NCBI RefSeq assembly: GCF_000472385.1
Contig: NZ_AWZU01000010.1
Span: forward strand, 221-64,220
Source of the DNA: Bradyrhizobium sp. ARR65
Lineage (GTDB): Bacteria > Pseudomonadota > Alphaproteobacteria > Rhizobiales > Xanthobacteraceae
Length of the DNA stretch: 64,000 nucleotides
Reading direction: 5' to 3'
This document shows, piece by piece, positions 17,228-25,980 of the stretch (positions within the stretch are counted from its first letter, which is position 1; the number at the start of each line of letters is the position of its first letter). The translations under genes and the position numbers were made by a program. The notes below the pieces were generated by a model that ran no database searches, was not told the origin of the DNA, and saw nothing but the letters and a program-made list of their open reading frames with translations.

Positions 17228-17284
17228 GAGTTGGTCACTATGCTATGAGTTGGTCACTATGCTATGAGTTGGTCACTATGCTAT
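17228..17284. repeat. Three tandem copies of a 19-bp repeat
   Basis: Three perfect head-to-tail copies of a 19-base unit (GAGTTGGTCACTATGCTAT) at 17228-17246, 17247-17265 and 17266-17284. The third overlaps the 3' end of the integrase gene, whose TAG lies at 17276-17278. The array separates integrase and ATPase genes. It may be replication slippage, a recombinase binding array or a terminator-proximal spacer. Confidence 0.9.
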
Positions 17285-18823
17285 GCCCTCGAAGCGAACT
17301 CCATCAAAGCGTACCCTGCTGATTTCTTCTGCGAGCCGGAGAGTAGGATAACCACTGTCTCTGACCCCATCGGCGTCGCGTTTGCGACCGTAGCGAGCGC
17401 CCACGCTCTTGTTGGAGTGCCCTACCAAGTGATTGATGATTACCTCATCAAGGCCCGCAGCTCGGGCAAACCTCTTAAAGGTATGTCTAAATGAATGAAA
17501 CTTCTTAATCGGATTATCAACGACATGCTGCACAAGATAGCCGTTGAACCACTCGCTCCACTTGTTGGCACGGCTTTTGAGCTTGCTTCGATCTTCAAAA
17601 CCAGGCCAAAGACTTCCCGATGGTCCAACAAATTTACGGCGTCTCTGCACGAAGTCGATAAATCCCAGCTGGATCAGTTGAGGATGGACCGGAACGCGGC
17701 GAATAGAGGACACGGTCTTGATGCGCTTATCCCCTTCGCGGTCGAAGCGCAGAGTCCATAGACCCGTCTCGGCATCTTTGCCGATGTCATCCACGAGGAG
17801 CTGTATGACTTCGGTTCGCCGAGCGCCTTGAAACAGCGCCACCAACGGCGCCCATTTCGCAGTGTCGCCACGACCGCGCCGAGGCCGCTCACCGGCTGAG
17901 AAGATCCTGGTCGCGAGCAATCGGTTCAGCTCGTCCTTGCTGAACGGCTCATAGTAATCCTCATCTGCCGGATCAACGTCGAAGGCCACGTCAAACGGAT
18001 TTCGCCATCCCGTGCCATCGAAATGACCATCCTGTTCTGCACGGGCTAGAACCGCCCCAAGCAGCGTCAGCGACTTGTTGATAGTCGTCGCAGATCGCGT
18101 CTCATAGGCGCTTAGATCGCGTTCTAGAAGTTGGTTAAGGGACAGCAGTCTCAGCTCTGCTGAAAGTCCTTTAGGTATCTTCGCTATGGCATCCCGGAAC
18201 TCCCGTCCGTGCGCTTTGCCGATCTGGTGGACAGGCATGTCCCCATGCAACTCCACGAACCTACGAAGTGCAGCCTCCGCTTCAATCACGGTGTTCGGTG
18301 CAGGCTTCTTCGCACCTTTGACACCACCTCCTATGGACCAAGACTTGAACGCTTTCGAGATCGTCCAATCATCGTCGGATGCAACGCTCTGTGTTCCCGA
18401 ACCCCTTTCAAGCGCATCCCGAAAAGCAGGGCGGCAGGGAAGAGATGAACGAGCGGCATCAGGCTTAATGGAACATTCAATCGTCAATTCGCCGAGCGAC
18501 CGCAGCATCAGACCGTGGTCGAGCGGCAGCTCGGTTCGATCCGGGGCAGTGTCGCCATGGCGCAAGAAGGCTCTAGCTGCCTCGAAAAGTACTGCATGCC
18601 GCGCTGCTTGAATCCCGACGCGCTGCCTCGCCTCTCGCTCTACGGCGGTTCTTAGCGACAGCCAAATCGCCGTCTTGAGATGGCCGCGTCGGCTTGGGCT
18701 TTCGAGCTGCTTAACGATGTCGGGGACCGGTGATGGAAGAAACCGACCAGCAAGGTCGTCGGGTAGATCAATCTTGAACCAGTAGACACCGTTACGCCTG
18801 ATCAGGTGAGAGACACGCGGCAT
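17276..18823 (-). CDS. Tyrosine recombinase / site-specific integrase
   Basis: A 515-aa tyrosine integrase. The N-terminus (VYWFKIDLPDDLAGRF) resembles the DUF6538-type arm domain seen in many alphaproteobacterial integrases. A core-binding helical domain follows around 165-290. The catalytic domain carries Arg335/336 (GARRTEV), HSFRH (His443, Arg446), VGHSNKS (His469) and the nucleophile Tyr478 in ARYGRK. All key residues are present, so it should be active. The ATG at 18823 has GGGAAG upstream. The gene's 5' end faces a 3' tRNA-Glu end 88 bases away, the normal layout of integrase and att site, and it is followed on the same strand by the ATPase-DUF4435 gene. Confidence 0.93.
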   Translation of the reverse strand: MPRVSHLIRRNGVYWFKIDLPDDLAGRFLPSPVPDIVKQLESPSRRGHLKTAIWLSLRTAVEREARQRVGIQAARHAVLFEAARAFLRHGDTAPDRTELPLDHGLMLRSLGELTIECSIKPDAARSSLPCRPAFRDALERGSGTQSVASDDDWTISKAFKSWSIGGGVKGAKKPAPNTVIEAEAALRRFVELHGDMPVHQIGKAHGREFRDAIAKIPKGLSAELRLLSLNQLLERDLSAYETRSATTINKSLTLLGAVLARAEQDGHFDGTGWRNPFDVAFDVDPADEDYYEPFSKDELNRLLATRIFSAGERPRRGRGDTAKWAPLVALFQGARRTEVIQLLVDDIGKDAETGLWTLRFDREGDKRIKTVSSIRRVPVHPQLIQLGFIDFVQRRRKFVGPSGSLWPGFEDRSKLKSRANKWSEWFNGYLVQHVVDNPIKKFHSFRHTFKRFARAAGLDEVIINHLVGHSNKSVGARYGRKRDADGVRDSGYPTLRLAEEISRVRFDGVRFEGIA

Positions 18824-18910
18824 TCCATCGCTTCCCGTAGCACGAAGACGTAGCAGACGAGGAAGCCGAACCGGAAAGTTCTTAGCGATATCGGGAGCTT
18901 AGGACAGCTT

Positions 18911-18956
18911 TGGCGCTCCCAAGGGGAATCGAACCCCTGTTTCAGCCTTGAGAGGC
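18911..18956 (-). other. 3' end of tRNA-Glu(CTC): probable attachment site
   Basis: Read on the minus strand, 46 bases match the 3' half of a tRNA: anticodon loop CTCTCAA (anticodon CTC), the 3' anticodon stem GGCTG, T arm AGGGG-TTCGATT-CCCCT, acceptor strand TGGGAGC, discriminator G and CCA. The anticodon 5' strand, D arm and 5' acceptor strand are absent. This is what an integrative element leaves at one end when it recombines within the 3' half of a tRNA gene. The facing integrase gene supports attL/attR. The identity as Glu rests on my recollection of the rhizobial sequence. Confidence 0.75.
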
Positions 18957-19057
18957 CATCTGCGTTTGGCACGATCAGCCCTGCGACCCGCTGAGGCGCT
19001 TCGCTTAGCTCCGCGCGGGTCATCTGCTGCAGCACGCCGGCGATAAGGCTATGAAGG

Positions 19058-19558
19058 TCATCGGCCATCAGGAGATCTAGGCGGCGAATCACTCCTCTTG
19101 GACACCCGGTGCTTTCTCGTTGCCAGCGAAAAGGGCTTCGGCGATGAAAGCAAGCCATTTGCTTGCCGACATCTGGCAAATGCGGCTAGCCTGTCTCTGT
19201 CCGATCTTGCTTCTTCGTCATCATCCTGGTCATCGTCATGTGCTGGCAAGGGATCCGGAAACTCCCCGGCCAGCATTTTGTCCTTGCTGAGTAGGCCCGC
19301 CTCCTCGAGCATTTCCATATCCGGAAGATCACGCAGCGTCTCCAGGCCGAAGTGCGACAGGAACGCCTTGGTCGTCACGTAGGTGTAGGGCGCACCGGGC
19401 TGGGGGCTGCGCGGCCCGGCAGCGATGAACTCGAGAGCGCGCAGCCGGGCGATGGTATCGCGGCTGACCTCCTTGCCGAAGAAGGATGACAATTCGCTGC
19501 GATTGATTGGCTGGTAGTAGGCGATGCAGGCGAGGATCAGAGCTTCGGTCTGCGACAA
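19058..19558 (-). pseudogene. scpB-like fragment, copy 2
   Basis: Nearly the same sequence as the C-terminal two thirds of the intact ScpB-like gene at 31.2 kb (SQTEALILACIAYYQPINRS, VTTKAFLSHFG, DLPDMEMLEEAGLL). Nucleotide similarity runs from about 19165 to 19600 against 31145-31585, so it includes the region past the other copy's stop. Here a small indel near the acidic tail (DDDQDDDEE) destroys that stop and adds about 45 unrelated residues. The N-terminal 110 residues are missing. It is immediately outside the tRNA-Glu att fragment. Confidence 0.75.
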
Positions 19559-19692
19559 CGTCGTGCCATGGTTACCTGCGCCGAGCGCAGCCCGGATCGG
19601 GATGCGCGCGTGCTGCTGCGTTGGGCCGAACGGTCGTATGGATTCTAGGAAGAGCGGCTGCGGCGGGAAGCCTCGGTGAACCTAACGCCACA

Positions 19693-19848
19693 TTATCTGG
19701 GCTTGGAAAGAGCCTCGCGACCCATCTGTTTGAGGTAGTCAGGCCTCCTTTCACCTGCGCTGGCGACTTCCAGAATTTTCGAGGCGACAAGGGTGCGAGC
19801 ACGGGTATCGTACCGCGGAAGGTTCTTGCAGACCTCGTCGAGAACCAC
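19693..19848 (-). CDS. Small hypothetical protein, 51 aa, Bradyrhizobium-type
   Basis: A short frame, missed by length cut-offs: from GTG 19848, VVLDEVCKNLPRYDTRARTL, then VASKILEVASAGERRPDYL and a C-terminal GREALSKPR. This VLDEVC...TR..VASKILE...GE...L...GREAL pattern recurs in small uncharacterised rhizobial proteins. The frame is open about ten codons further upstream (ALLR), so a longer start or a lost 5' end is possible. Predicted helical and cytoplasmic. Confidence 0.5.
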   Translation of the reverse strand: MVLDEVCKNLPRYDTRARTLVASKILEVASAGERRPDYLKQMGREALSKPR

Positions 19849-20267
19849 CCGTAGGAGCGCAGTCGTGGGGCATCGAACATTTGGCGATCTCCCTCATTCT
19901 CTAGCAGGTAGCGAGATTTCGCGTCAGGAGTGTCACGCGACAAACTACCCAAAGTAGAACAGCCGATAGATCACCATGGAAGAAGAAGCTGACAGAGACG
20001 CGACAAGCAGATGTCTGTTTGACGCTCTCGCGTTGTTTTTCTTTTAATTGGAATTAAACGCCACGCCCAACGGCGCCTGACGCCGATGATCACTGCGTCC
20101 CAATCCTTGTTGCTTCGCGTCTCGATGCACCTGAGGAGATAGCGTCGCGATCGCACTCGCGGCGGTCCGATCAGGCAGAAGTCCAAAGTCTCTCAACCTT
20201 GCCCGGCAGGCCCATTGATGTGAGCAATACTCAGACAAATGTTTCAATCACGCTTGACGATCACACA
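19849..20267. other. No recognisable gene
   Basis: About 420 bases between the 51-aa ORF and the DUF3551 gene. Short frames only, none with a good start or recognisable product. AT-rich runs near 20036-20050 could be promoter or terminator sequence, but no clear stem-loop was found. Confidence 0.35.
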
Positions 20268-20534
20268 TCAGCGCAATTGTCCTCCCTGTCGTTGGAAGGC
20301 GTAGATCGGATTCATACCGCAATAGGCGTACGTGCCGGATGCAGTGGCCATGCACTGGTCATAGGTCGAGAACTGGCAATTGCCCGGATATCCCCAGGTA
20401 CGTCCCTGCAGGCAATAAACGTCCTGCCGAGCCGGAGAGATGTACGGACGCCCCCGCGGTGCGGCGGTCGAAGGCGATCCAACCCCGACGAGGATGGGAA
20501 GTGCAAGCACACCGATAAACACAAGGTTGCGCAT
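20268..20534 (-). CDS. DUF3551 small secreted protein
   Basis: An 88-aa protein with an N-terminal signal peptide (MRNLVFIGVLALPILVG, cleavage near STAA-APR). A mature domain with four Cys follows: YCLQGRTWGYPGNCQF, YDQCMATASGT and YCGMNP. This is the DUF3551 pattern, a family strongly expanded in Bradyrhizobium and close relatives. Likely periplasmic, with two disulfides. Function unknown. It stands alone in this stretch. Confidence 0.85.
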   Translation of the reverse strand: MRNLVFIGVLALPILVGVGSPSTAAPRGRPYISPARQDVYCLQGRTWGYPGNCQFSTYDQCMATASGTYAYCGMNPIYAFQRQGGQLR

Positions 20535-20957
20535 GAGACCTCTAGCCTCCGTTAAGTCATGCTGGAGGATAGAGGATCCGGATTTGATGTCTTGATCTTA
20601 ATCAATGGCAAACAGGCGGTCGCCCTCCGTAGGCCGATCGTCTTCGAAAGAAGCTTGAGTGTGAGCCCTCCGGCTTCGGAACAGCATTCCTGCTCTCTGG
20701 AGGAAGAAACGCACCTTTCCAGCGTGATGAGCGCATCTGCGGCGGAAACACCGGCCGACGCAAGCAACAAATCGAGCTCCCGAACTCTCACGTCGCGGAA
20801 GGAGCCGGTTCGCGTCGGCCGTAAGTCTACGGTGAGCCTATCAATGACCGGAACGCGGAAAGTTCACAGCCCTCAGGTTTGCCATCGCGCGCGTAATGCT
20901 TCGGCTCCCCAACTTGAGGGCCCTGGCGGAGTTCATGAAAGGGTTCAACGAGCTGTT
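20535..20957. other. No recognisable gene
   Basis: About 420 bases with long overlapping frames on both strands (for example 20552-20791 minus and 20559-21233 plus), but no recognisable protein. The plus frame runs antisense across the clearly better minus-strand gene at 20958-21230, so I do not annotate it. Confidence 0.35.
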
Positions 20958-21230
20958 CTAGGATTTCGTGATCGGCCTGATCCGGCGCAGCAACGAATCG
21001 GCATATTCCTCGCGCTCGCGTATGAAGCGCTCTTGATGTGCTTTGAAGCTCTCGACTCGCTTCCTGATCTCATCGCGTTCGCTGCCGGCATGGTCGGGCA
21101 CGCTGAGGCCACCCCGCTCGACCATTTCCTTCCGCTGAGGCCGCGGCAGCTCGATCTCGACCTCCAGAGATTTGGCGAACGCCATCGTTTCAGCGACGAG
21201 TGCATCGAGTTCGCTCTTCCAATCATGCAT
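20958..21230 (-). CDS. Small helical hypothetical protein, 90 aa
   Basis: A 90-aa protein MHDWKSELDALVAETMAFAK..., with a proline break (LPRPQRKEMVERGG) and a long amphipathic helix (SERDEIRKRVESFKAHQERF, then REREEYADSLLRRI). The N-terminal ALV..TMAFAKS and C-terminal FKAHQ.RF.REREDYA segments match a recurring uncharacterised Bradyrhizobium small-protein type as I remember it. Soluble, probably a coiled-coil dimer. It lies just downstream of the 26-aa membrane microprotein on the same strand, with a 29-base gap. Confidence 0.6.
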   Translation of the reverse strand: MHDWKSELDALVAETMAFAKSLEVEIELPRPQRKEMVERGGLSVPDHAGSERDEIRKRVESFKAHQERFIREREEYADSLLRRIRPITKS

Positions 21231-21259
21231 TGACGTGTCCCCCGCATAACTCTGACTCG

Positions 21260-21340
21260 TTAGACGAGCCAGTTCATCACAAGCCAGGCTGCGATCATGG
21301 CGCAGACGCCAATCGCGATATAGGGCAGCCCAACCCTCAT
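21260..21340 (-). CDS. 26-aa single-pass membrane microprotein
   Basis: A frame of 26 codons, below usual annotation cut-offs: ATG 21340 has AAGGAG six bases upstream. The product, MRVGLPYIAIGVCAMIAAWL followed by VMNWLV, is one continuous hydrophobic helix with an Arg near the N-terminus. It ends TAA at 21260, 29 bases before the 90-aa helical protein gene, so the two probably share a transcript. The good ribosome binding site and clean single-helix character argue it is real. Function unknown. Confidence 0.5.
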   Translation of the reverse strand: MRVGLPYIAIGVCAMIAAWLVMNWLV

Positions 21341-21738
21341 TGCCGTCTCCTTGAAGGAGGCCCCCGACATTACCGCCGGCGGCCCTCCGGGTTCAAAATG
21401 TCCAGCGTGAATAAATGCAGTCCAGTCCCGGTGGCAGCAAGCCTAGACCCAAAACGCATCGTTTCCCAGTATTGCCGTCTAGAGAGCTTAACGCAGGTCG
21501 ATACGGGCTTTCCCGGAATAAGGCACGCGGCGTCCGAGACGGCTCTTACAGCCACTCGGCGCCTCGTTCATCATTTGCTACAGCAGGTCACCGACCTGTT
21601 GACGTGTCATGCCGTTGAGTCAAGTCGCGTAAAGAGCCGGCTACCAGACCTTTTCATCGTTTTCGCTGCGCAAATCGCGCTTGGATGAATTTCCCGTTCA
21701 GATAGAATGGTTGGGGTTGAGCGTCATGGGGACCGCGC
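21341..21738. other. No firm gene
   Basis: About 400 bases between the microprotein and the membrane protein gene. A 61-codon minus frame (21370-21555, GTG start) and a shorter frame beginning MTRQQVGDLL, interrupted by TAG, were seen. Neither has a good ribosome binding site or a recognised family. Confidence 0.3.
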
Positions 21739-22704
21739 ATGCCTGCGAGTTTGCGGGACAGGGTCGGCAGGTCTTTCCGAAGATTGAGACGACGGGCGGC
21801 TGGACGAACAGCGGCCATCGCAAACCGCTGTGCGCGCGGCACGTCACGTGCCCTAGGAGCAATCTCGACTGCATTTCAAGGATTTCTATCGTTCGCGGCT
21901 GACTTCGTAAGGTCAATCTACGATTGGCTGACAGCGGCCGCCTTATCGGTCGGCAGATTTGTGATGAAGCTTTTCCGGTATGCATTCGCCGGCCTCTTCC
22001 GGTATTGGCCCGGGATTATCGGCATCCTTTTTGCCGCAGGACTTTCCTATTTTTCCTGGCTGTATTGGCCGGCCGCTCACAAGCCGCATCACCACCATGT
22101 CCTGTTTCGACCGGTATCGCCCGACGTGGTGCATCGCGTATTTCCTCGCGACGCGACGAAAGACACGCGTAATGGGGACTACTATTACCTCGTGAATATC
22201 CTCTTTATTCCCCTTCAGACAGGGCTCCTCCTGCTCGCCGGTTTTGCGGGCTTTCGGACCCTGCGTCAGGGGCATCATTTCAAGCAGTATGATGTCGAGG
22301 CGGCCTGCATAAGGGACTATCTGGAGATCGAGCGGCAAATTAGTCAGGCCCGCACGGAGCAGGATTTCAACAGCGCGGTCCGATCCTACTGGGTGCTGAT
22401 GCTTTATGAGTATTACTGGTGGCGGAAAAATCTGCTTTCACGCGAGCTATTCGCCAACTGGTGCCAATTTCGCGTTCAACGCTTCCGCACCAATGCGAAC
22501 TACGCGTTACCGGGGACCGGCACCCCACCTTTCAGGACGTACCGCCAGGGATATGAGCATTTCCGGACGCAGAAGGTTTTTCCCAGTCCCTCCCGATTTG
22601 ACGATTTGATGAAGGCACTGATGGATCGGGCGACCACCGGTGCCGAGGATCTCAACTGGAAGGACATCGAGCAATTCCGGCACGGGTTTGGGAAGGTGAT
22701 TTGA
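21739..22704 (+). CDS. Two-helix inner-membrane hypothetical protein
   Basis: A 321-aa protein. It has a basic N-terminal region rich in Arg (RRLRRRAAGR), then two hydrophobic helices (about 90-112, WPGIIGILFAAGLSYFSWLY; about 150-172, YYLVNILFIPLQTGLLLLAG). A charged C-terminal cytoplasmic domain of about 145 residues follows, with many aromatics (SYWVLMLYEYYWWRKNLLS). The segment between the helices is His-rich (HKPHHHHVLF), possibly metal-binding in the periplasm. I do not recognise the family. The ATG at 21739 is the first good start; the Arg-rich first 30 residues may be untranslated if a later start is used. Confidence 0.6.
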   Translation: MPASLRDRVGRSFRRLRRRAAGRTAAIANRCARGTSRALGAISTAFQGFLSFAADFVRSIYDWLTAAALSVGRFVMKLFRYAFAGLFRYWPGIIGILFAAGLSYFSWLYWPAAHKPHHHHVLFRPVSPDVVHRVFPRDATKDTRNGDYYYLVNILFIPLQTGLLLLAGFAGFRTLRQGHHFKQYDVEAACIRDYLEIERQISQARTEQDFNSAVRSYWVLMLYEYYWWRKNLLSRELFANWCQFRVQRFRTNANYALPGTGTPPFRTYRQGYEHFRTQKVFPSPSRFDDLMKALMDRATTGAEDLNWKDIEQFRHGFGKVI

Positions 22705-23006
22705 GCAAACGGAGCTGCGTCGCACCACCGTCGAAAAGCTTGGTAATTGTTAAGCAGCGCGGTCAAAAGCGCAAAGCGCCTTGCCGTAATGAGAGGCAGG
22801 CCGTAGGCGGGCATCATTCGGTTTTGACGGCGAGTGCGCCTCGGTTACACGAAACGGCAATGATGAGAGATTGCTTCGGGCGGATGAGAGGCTGTCTGGG
22901 CACAACAGCGTCAAAAACAGCGACAGGCGCCCAAACCAATGCAGTCGCAGGATCGCTACAACAGCGCGCCGCAAGCAGCGAGCAATCAAGCCAATGGCGT
23001 CTGCGC

Positions 23007-23219
23007 TCAATCAAAGAGCTGCACGCGGGCCTCGCCGACTGGATCGCCTTTTATAACGAGGAGCGCCCGCACCAGGCACACGGCTATCGCACCCCGATGG
23101 CGGTCTGGCGCGCCGGCGCTACAGCAAAGGCTGTGGACATGGTGGACAACGCCGAAGAGGCGTTGCCCACATGCCCACAACCTCAACAACAGACGCAGAC
23201 AGAGGCCCTGGCGGCCTGA
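23007..23219 (+). pseudogene. IS3-family transposase C-terminal fragment
   Basis: The last 70 codons of an IS3-type OrfB integrase: DWIAFYNEERPHQAHGYRTP with the conserved FYN..RPHQ.....P pattern, then an element-specific tail (AVDMVDNAEEALPTCPQP). Upstream sequence (22705-23006) does not continue the transposase, so the 5' part including the DDE residues is gone. A likely IS right end lies near 23290. Confidence 0.75.
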
Positions 23220-23421
23220 TATCAGAAAATCGGAGCGGCGAGACTTCCAACTAAGAAGGCGGCGTCAGTGGTCCTGCTCCCGGGGTCCACTTCACTGTTT
23301 CATTCATCGGTCTAATTGACGTTGTACTATCTTCGAAGCCACCAAGCGTATCGCCCACCCAAATGGTACAAGAAGTGCTCCTGGAATCTCTCGAACTACA
23401 TGACGGGAGGTTCGAAATACT

Positions 23422-24814
23422 GAGCTATGGCGGAATCTGGGTGATGACGGTGTGAGGAAGGCGGCGTATCGAGGCGGGTGACGAGCCTGCCAGAACCTCT
23501 CGAGGAGAGCGATACGCCATGGCCTAGACTATCAATGTTCTTGCTTTCCGTCAGCCGTCCGCGGTTGATGATCCACTGACCGATATCGTTCGAGCCGGCG
23601 CGGGACCTCTTTGCCAAGGCGATCGAGATCGAGGTTGGCGCATTTCTGGCCAGCACGGCCAGTCTGACGCTGCCCGACGGTCGAGCGCGCCTGGTCCGAC
23701 TTGGGCACGGTCCGGTGCGCGAGATTGCGACCGGCATCGGTCCGGTGGAGGTCGCTCGTCCCAAGGTCCGCGACCGCGGAGCGAGTGGGCCAGGCGACCG
23801 CCTCCGCTTCAGTTCGGCAATCTTGCCGCTATGGGCGCGGCGGACGAAGGGCCTGGATGCCTTGATCCCGGTCCTCTATTTGCGCGGCATCTCGACTGGC
23901 GACTTCTAGGAGGCGCTCGCGGCGCTGCTCGGCAAGGATGCGCCGAACCTGTCGCCTTCGGTGATCGCCGGCCTGGAGGCCGATTGGCAGGTCGAGTACG
24001 AACGCTGGCAGAGACGCGATCTGTCGGCGCGTCGCTATGTCTATATCTGGGCCGATGGCGTGTACCTGCAGGCCCGCATGGAAGATCACAGCGAATGCAT
24101 GCTGGTGCTGATTGGTCCACGCCGGAAGGCAAGAAGGAGCTGATCGGCTTCCAGTCCGGCATGCGCGAGAGCGCGCAGAGCTGGCGCGAACTCCTGATCG
24201 ACCTGCGGCAACGCGGGTTACGGATTGCCCCGCAACTCGCCATCGGCGACGGCGCCCTCGGTTCTGCAAGGCACTCGACGAGGCCTTTCCCGGCACGCGT
24301 CATCAACGATGCTGGTGCCATAAAGTGAGCAACGTACTCGACAAGGTCGCCAAATCCGTGCAGGGCCCCATGAAGAACGACCTGCGGAACATCTATCTGG
24401 CCCCACACCGGGCCGAAGCTGAAACCGCGATCGACGTCTTCGTCGAGAAATACCACGTCAAATACGAACGTGCGGTGGAGTGCCTGATCAAGGATCGCCA
24501 CGCGCTGCTCGCCTTCTTCGACTTCCTGCTGAGCACTGGATCCACCTACGCAGCTCGAACCCGATCGAGAGCGCCTTCGCCACGGTGCGCCACCGAACGG
24601 TGCGGACCAAGGGATCGCTGTCGCAACAAACCGCGAAGCTGATGGTTTTCAAGCTCATCGACACCGCATCGAAGACCTGGCGGCAATTGAAGAGAAGAAA
24701 CAGTTGCCGAAAGTCATCGCCGGTGTAAAGTTCACCGACGGAATCGAAGTCATTCCGAAAATTGAAAGCCACGCCGCCTGATCAGACCGAGCCACCCAAA
24801 ATCAGCCATAGCTC
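23422..24814. mobile_element. Decayed IS256-family element A (plus-strand transposase)
   Basis: A 1393-bp element bounded by imperfect 22-base inverted repeats: GAGCTATGGCGGAATCTGGG... at 23422-23443 and its complement-like CACCCAAAATCAGCCATAG... at 24793-24814. No clean 8-bp target duplication was seen. It is nearly full length for the family but carries only a dead transposase gene. Element B starts six bases after its right end. Confidence 0.8.
23519..24728 (+). pseudogene. IS256-family transposase, multiply broken
   Basis: Transposase pieces in three frames. In order: EVGAFLASTASLTLPDGRAR, EIATGIGPVEVARPKVRDRG and LDALIPVLYLRGISTGDF, followed by an in-frame TAG at 23908. Then YVYIWADGVYLQARMEDH, a frameshift, GKKELIGFQSGMRESAQSW, another frameshift, ALDEAFPGTRHQRCWCHKVS, and finally SNPIESAFATVRHRT. 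The DDE residues would be in YVYIWADG, GDGAL and NPIESAF-proximal segments. At least four disruptions, so it is inactive. Confidence 0.85.
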
Positions 24815-24820
24815 CGAAAT

Positions 24821-25930
24821 GAGCTATGCCGGAGTTTGGGTGACCGAGCTGGAGTTGCCCCCGTTAAAGCATGTGGTTTTTGACTCGAAAGCATCCGGCA
24901 AAGGCCGCGAGGTGCCTGTTTGAGCGCAACAGGTGCGCGAGCGCTCCGCTCCTGCTTGCAATGATGTGTGGACGCCGTGCTCTTGGTGATTGACGGCCGT
25001 TTGGCTTGGTGGCCTCGTTTCTTCCGAGGAGCGAGGGTATGTCGATCGAAGACCAGCTTCGGGAACGGCTGAAGAAGGTGGAGAACGCGAGCGCGCCGTC
25101 GGCGATGGCGAGCCGCGGCGGTACGTCGAGCCCGCGCCGCTTCAGGTCGAGCAGCAGATCGCGCCAGTCCTGCGCGCTCTCGCGGGCCCCCCATCGGTAA
25201 AGCCGACCAGTTCCTTGCGGCCTTCCGGCGTCGCGCCGATCAGCACCAGGATGCACTGCTTTTCGTCTTCGAGGCGTTCTTGGAGATGGATGGCATCGGC
25301 CCAGATGTAGACGTAGCGCTTGGCCGACAAATCGCGGCTGCCACGCTGTGTGTTCGTCGAGCCAACCGTCCTTCAGACGGCCGATGGCCGAGGCCGACAA
25401 CCCGGCAGCATCCTTGCCGAGCAGCGCCGCCAGAGCCTCGGAGAAGTCGCCGGTGGAGATCCCCTTCAGGTAAAGGATCGGCAGCAGCATCTCGATCGAT
25501 TTCGAGCGGCGCATGTAGGGCGGCAGGATCGACGGAGAGAACCGGATGCGGTCGGGGTCGGTAGCGCCCGCTTCGCGATCGCGTACACGCGGCTGGCGGA
25601 CCGCGACCGGACCGATACCGGTCATCACCTCACGTTCCGGCAGGTGACTGTGGCGCACGACGCGCTGGTGGCCGTCCGCGGTCTTCAAATCGGCATGCTT
25701 GCCGAAAAAGTTCGCGACCTCGGCCTCGACCGCCTGGGCCAACAGAGCACGCGCCCCATTGCGCAAGATTTAGGTGAGTTTATCGTCGACGTTTCCTGGC
25801 TGAATCAGCTTGGTGATGTTATCTTTGGACACGGCATATCGCTCCTTCGGTGGAGAAGTGGAGGTGTCAAGCACCCCCATGATATGCCGCCTTTCCGATT
25901 TCCGCCGTCACCAACTTTCAGCGATAGCTC
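24821..25930. mobile_element. Decayed IS256-family element B (minus-strand transposase)
   Basis: A second, related element in opposite orientation: inverted ends at 24821-24842 (GAGCTATGCCGGAGTTTGGG...) and 25909-25930 (CACCAACTTTCAGCGATAGC..). At 1110 bp it is shorter than the usual 1.3-1.4 kb, so it has an internal deletion. Its ends resemble those of element A, so A-B could act as an inverted-repeat composite. Transposase genes converge. Confidence 0.75.
24990..25832 (-). pseudogene. IS256-family transposase, truncated
   Basis: Starts at GTG 25832 (SKDNITKLIQPGNVDDKL) but hits an in-frame TAA where the family has Glu. It then continues ARALLAQAVEAEVANFFGKH, REVMTGIGPVAVRQPRVRDR and MLLPILYLKGISTGDFSEAL. 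A frameshift near KDGWLDEH and loss of everything after the first IADGAL segment follow. Sequence differs clearly from element A, so these are two different IS types. Confidence 0.85.
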
Positions 25931-25980
25931 CCTGCTCGTCTTCGCAATTTTTGCCTGAGACCTATCACCGGCGGACGTGA

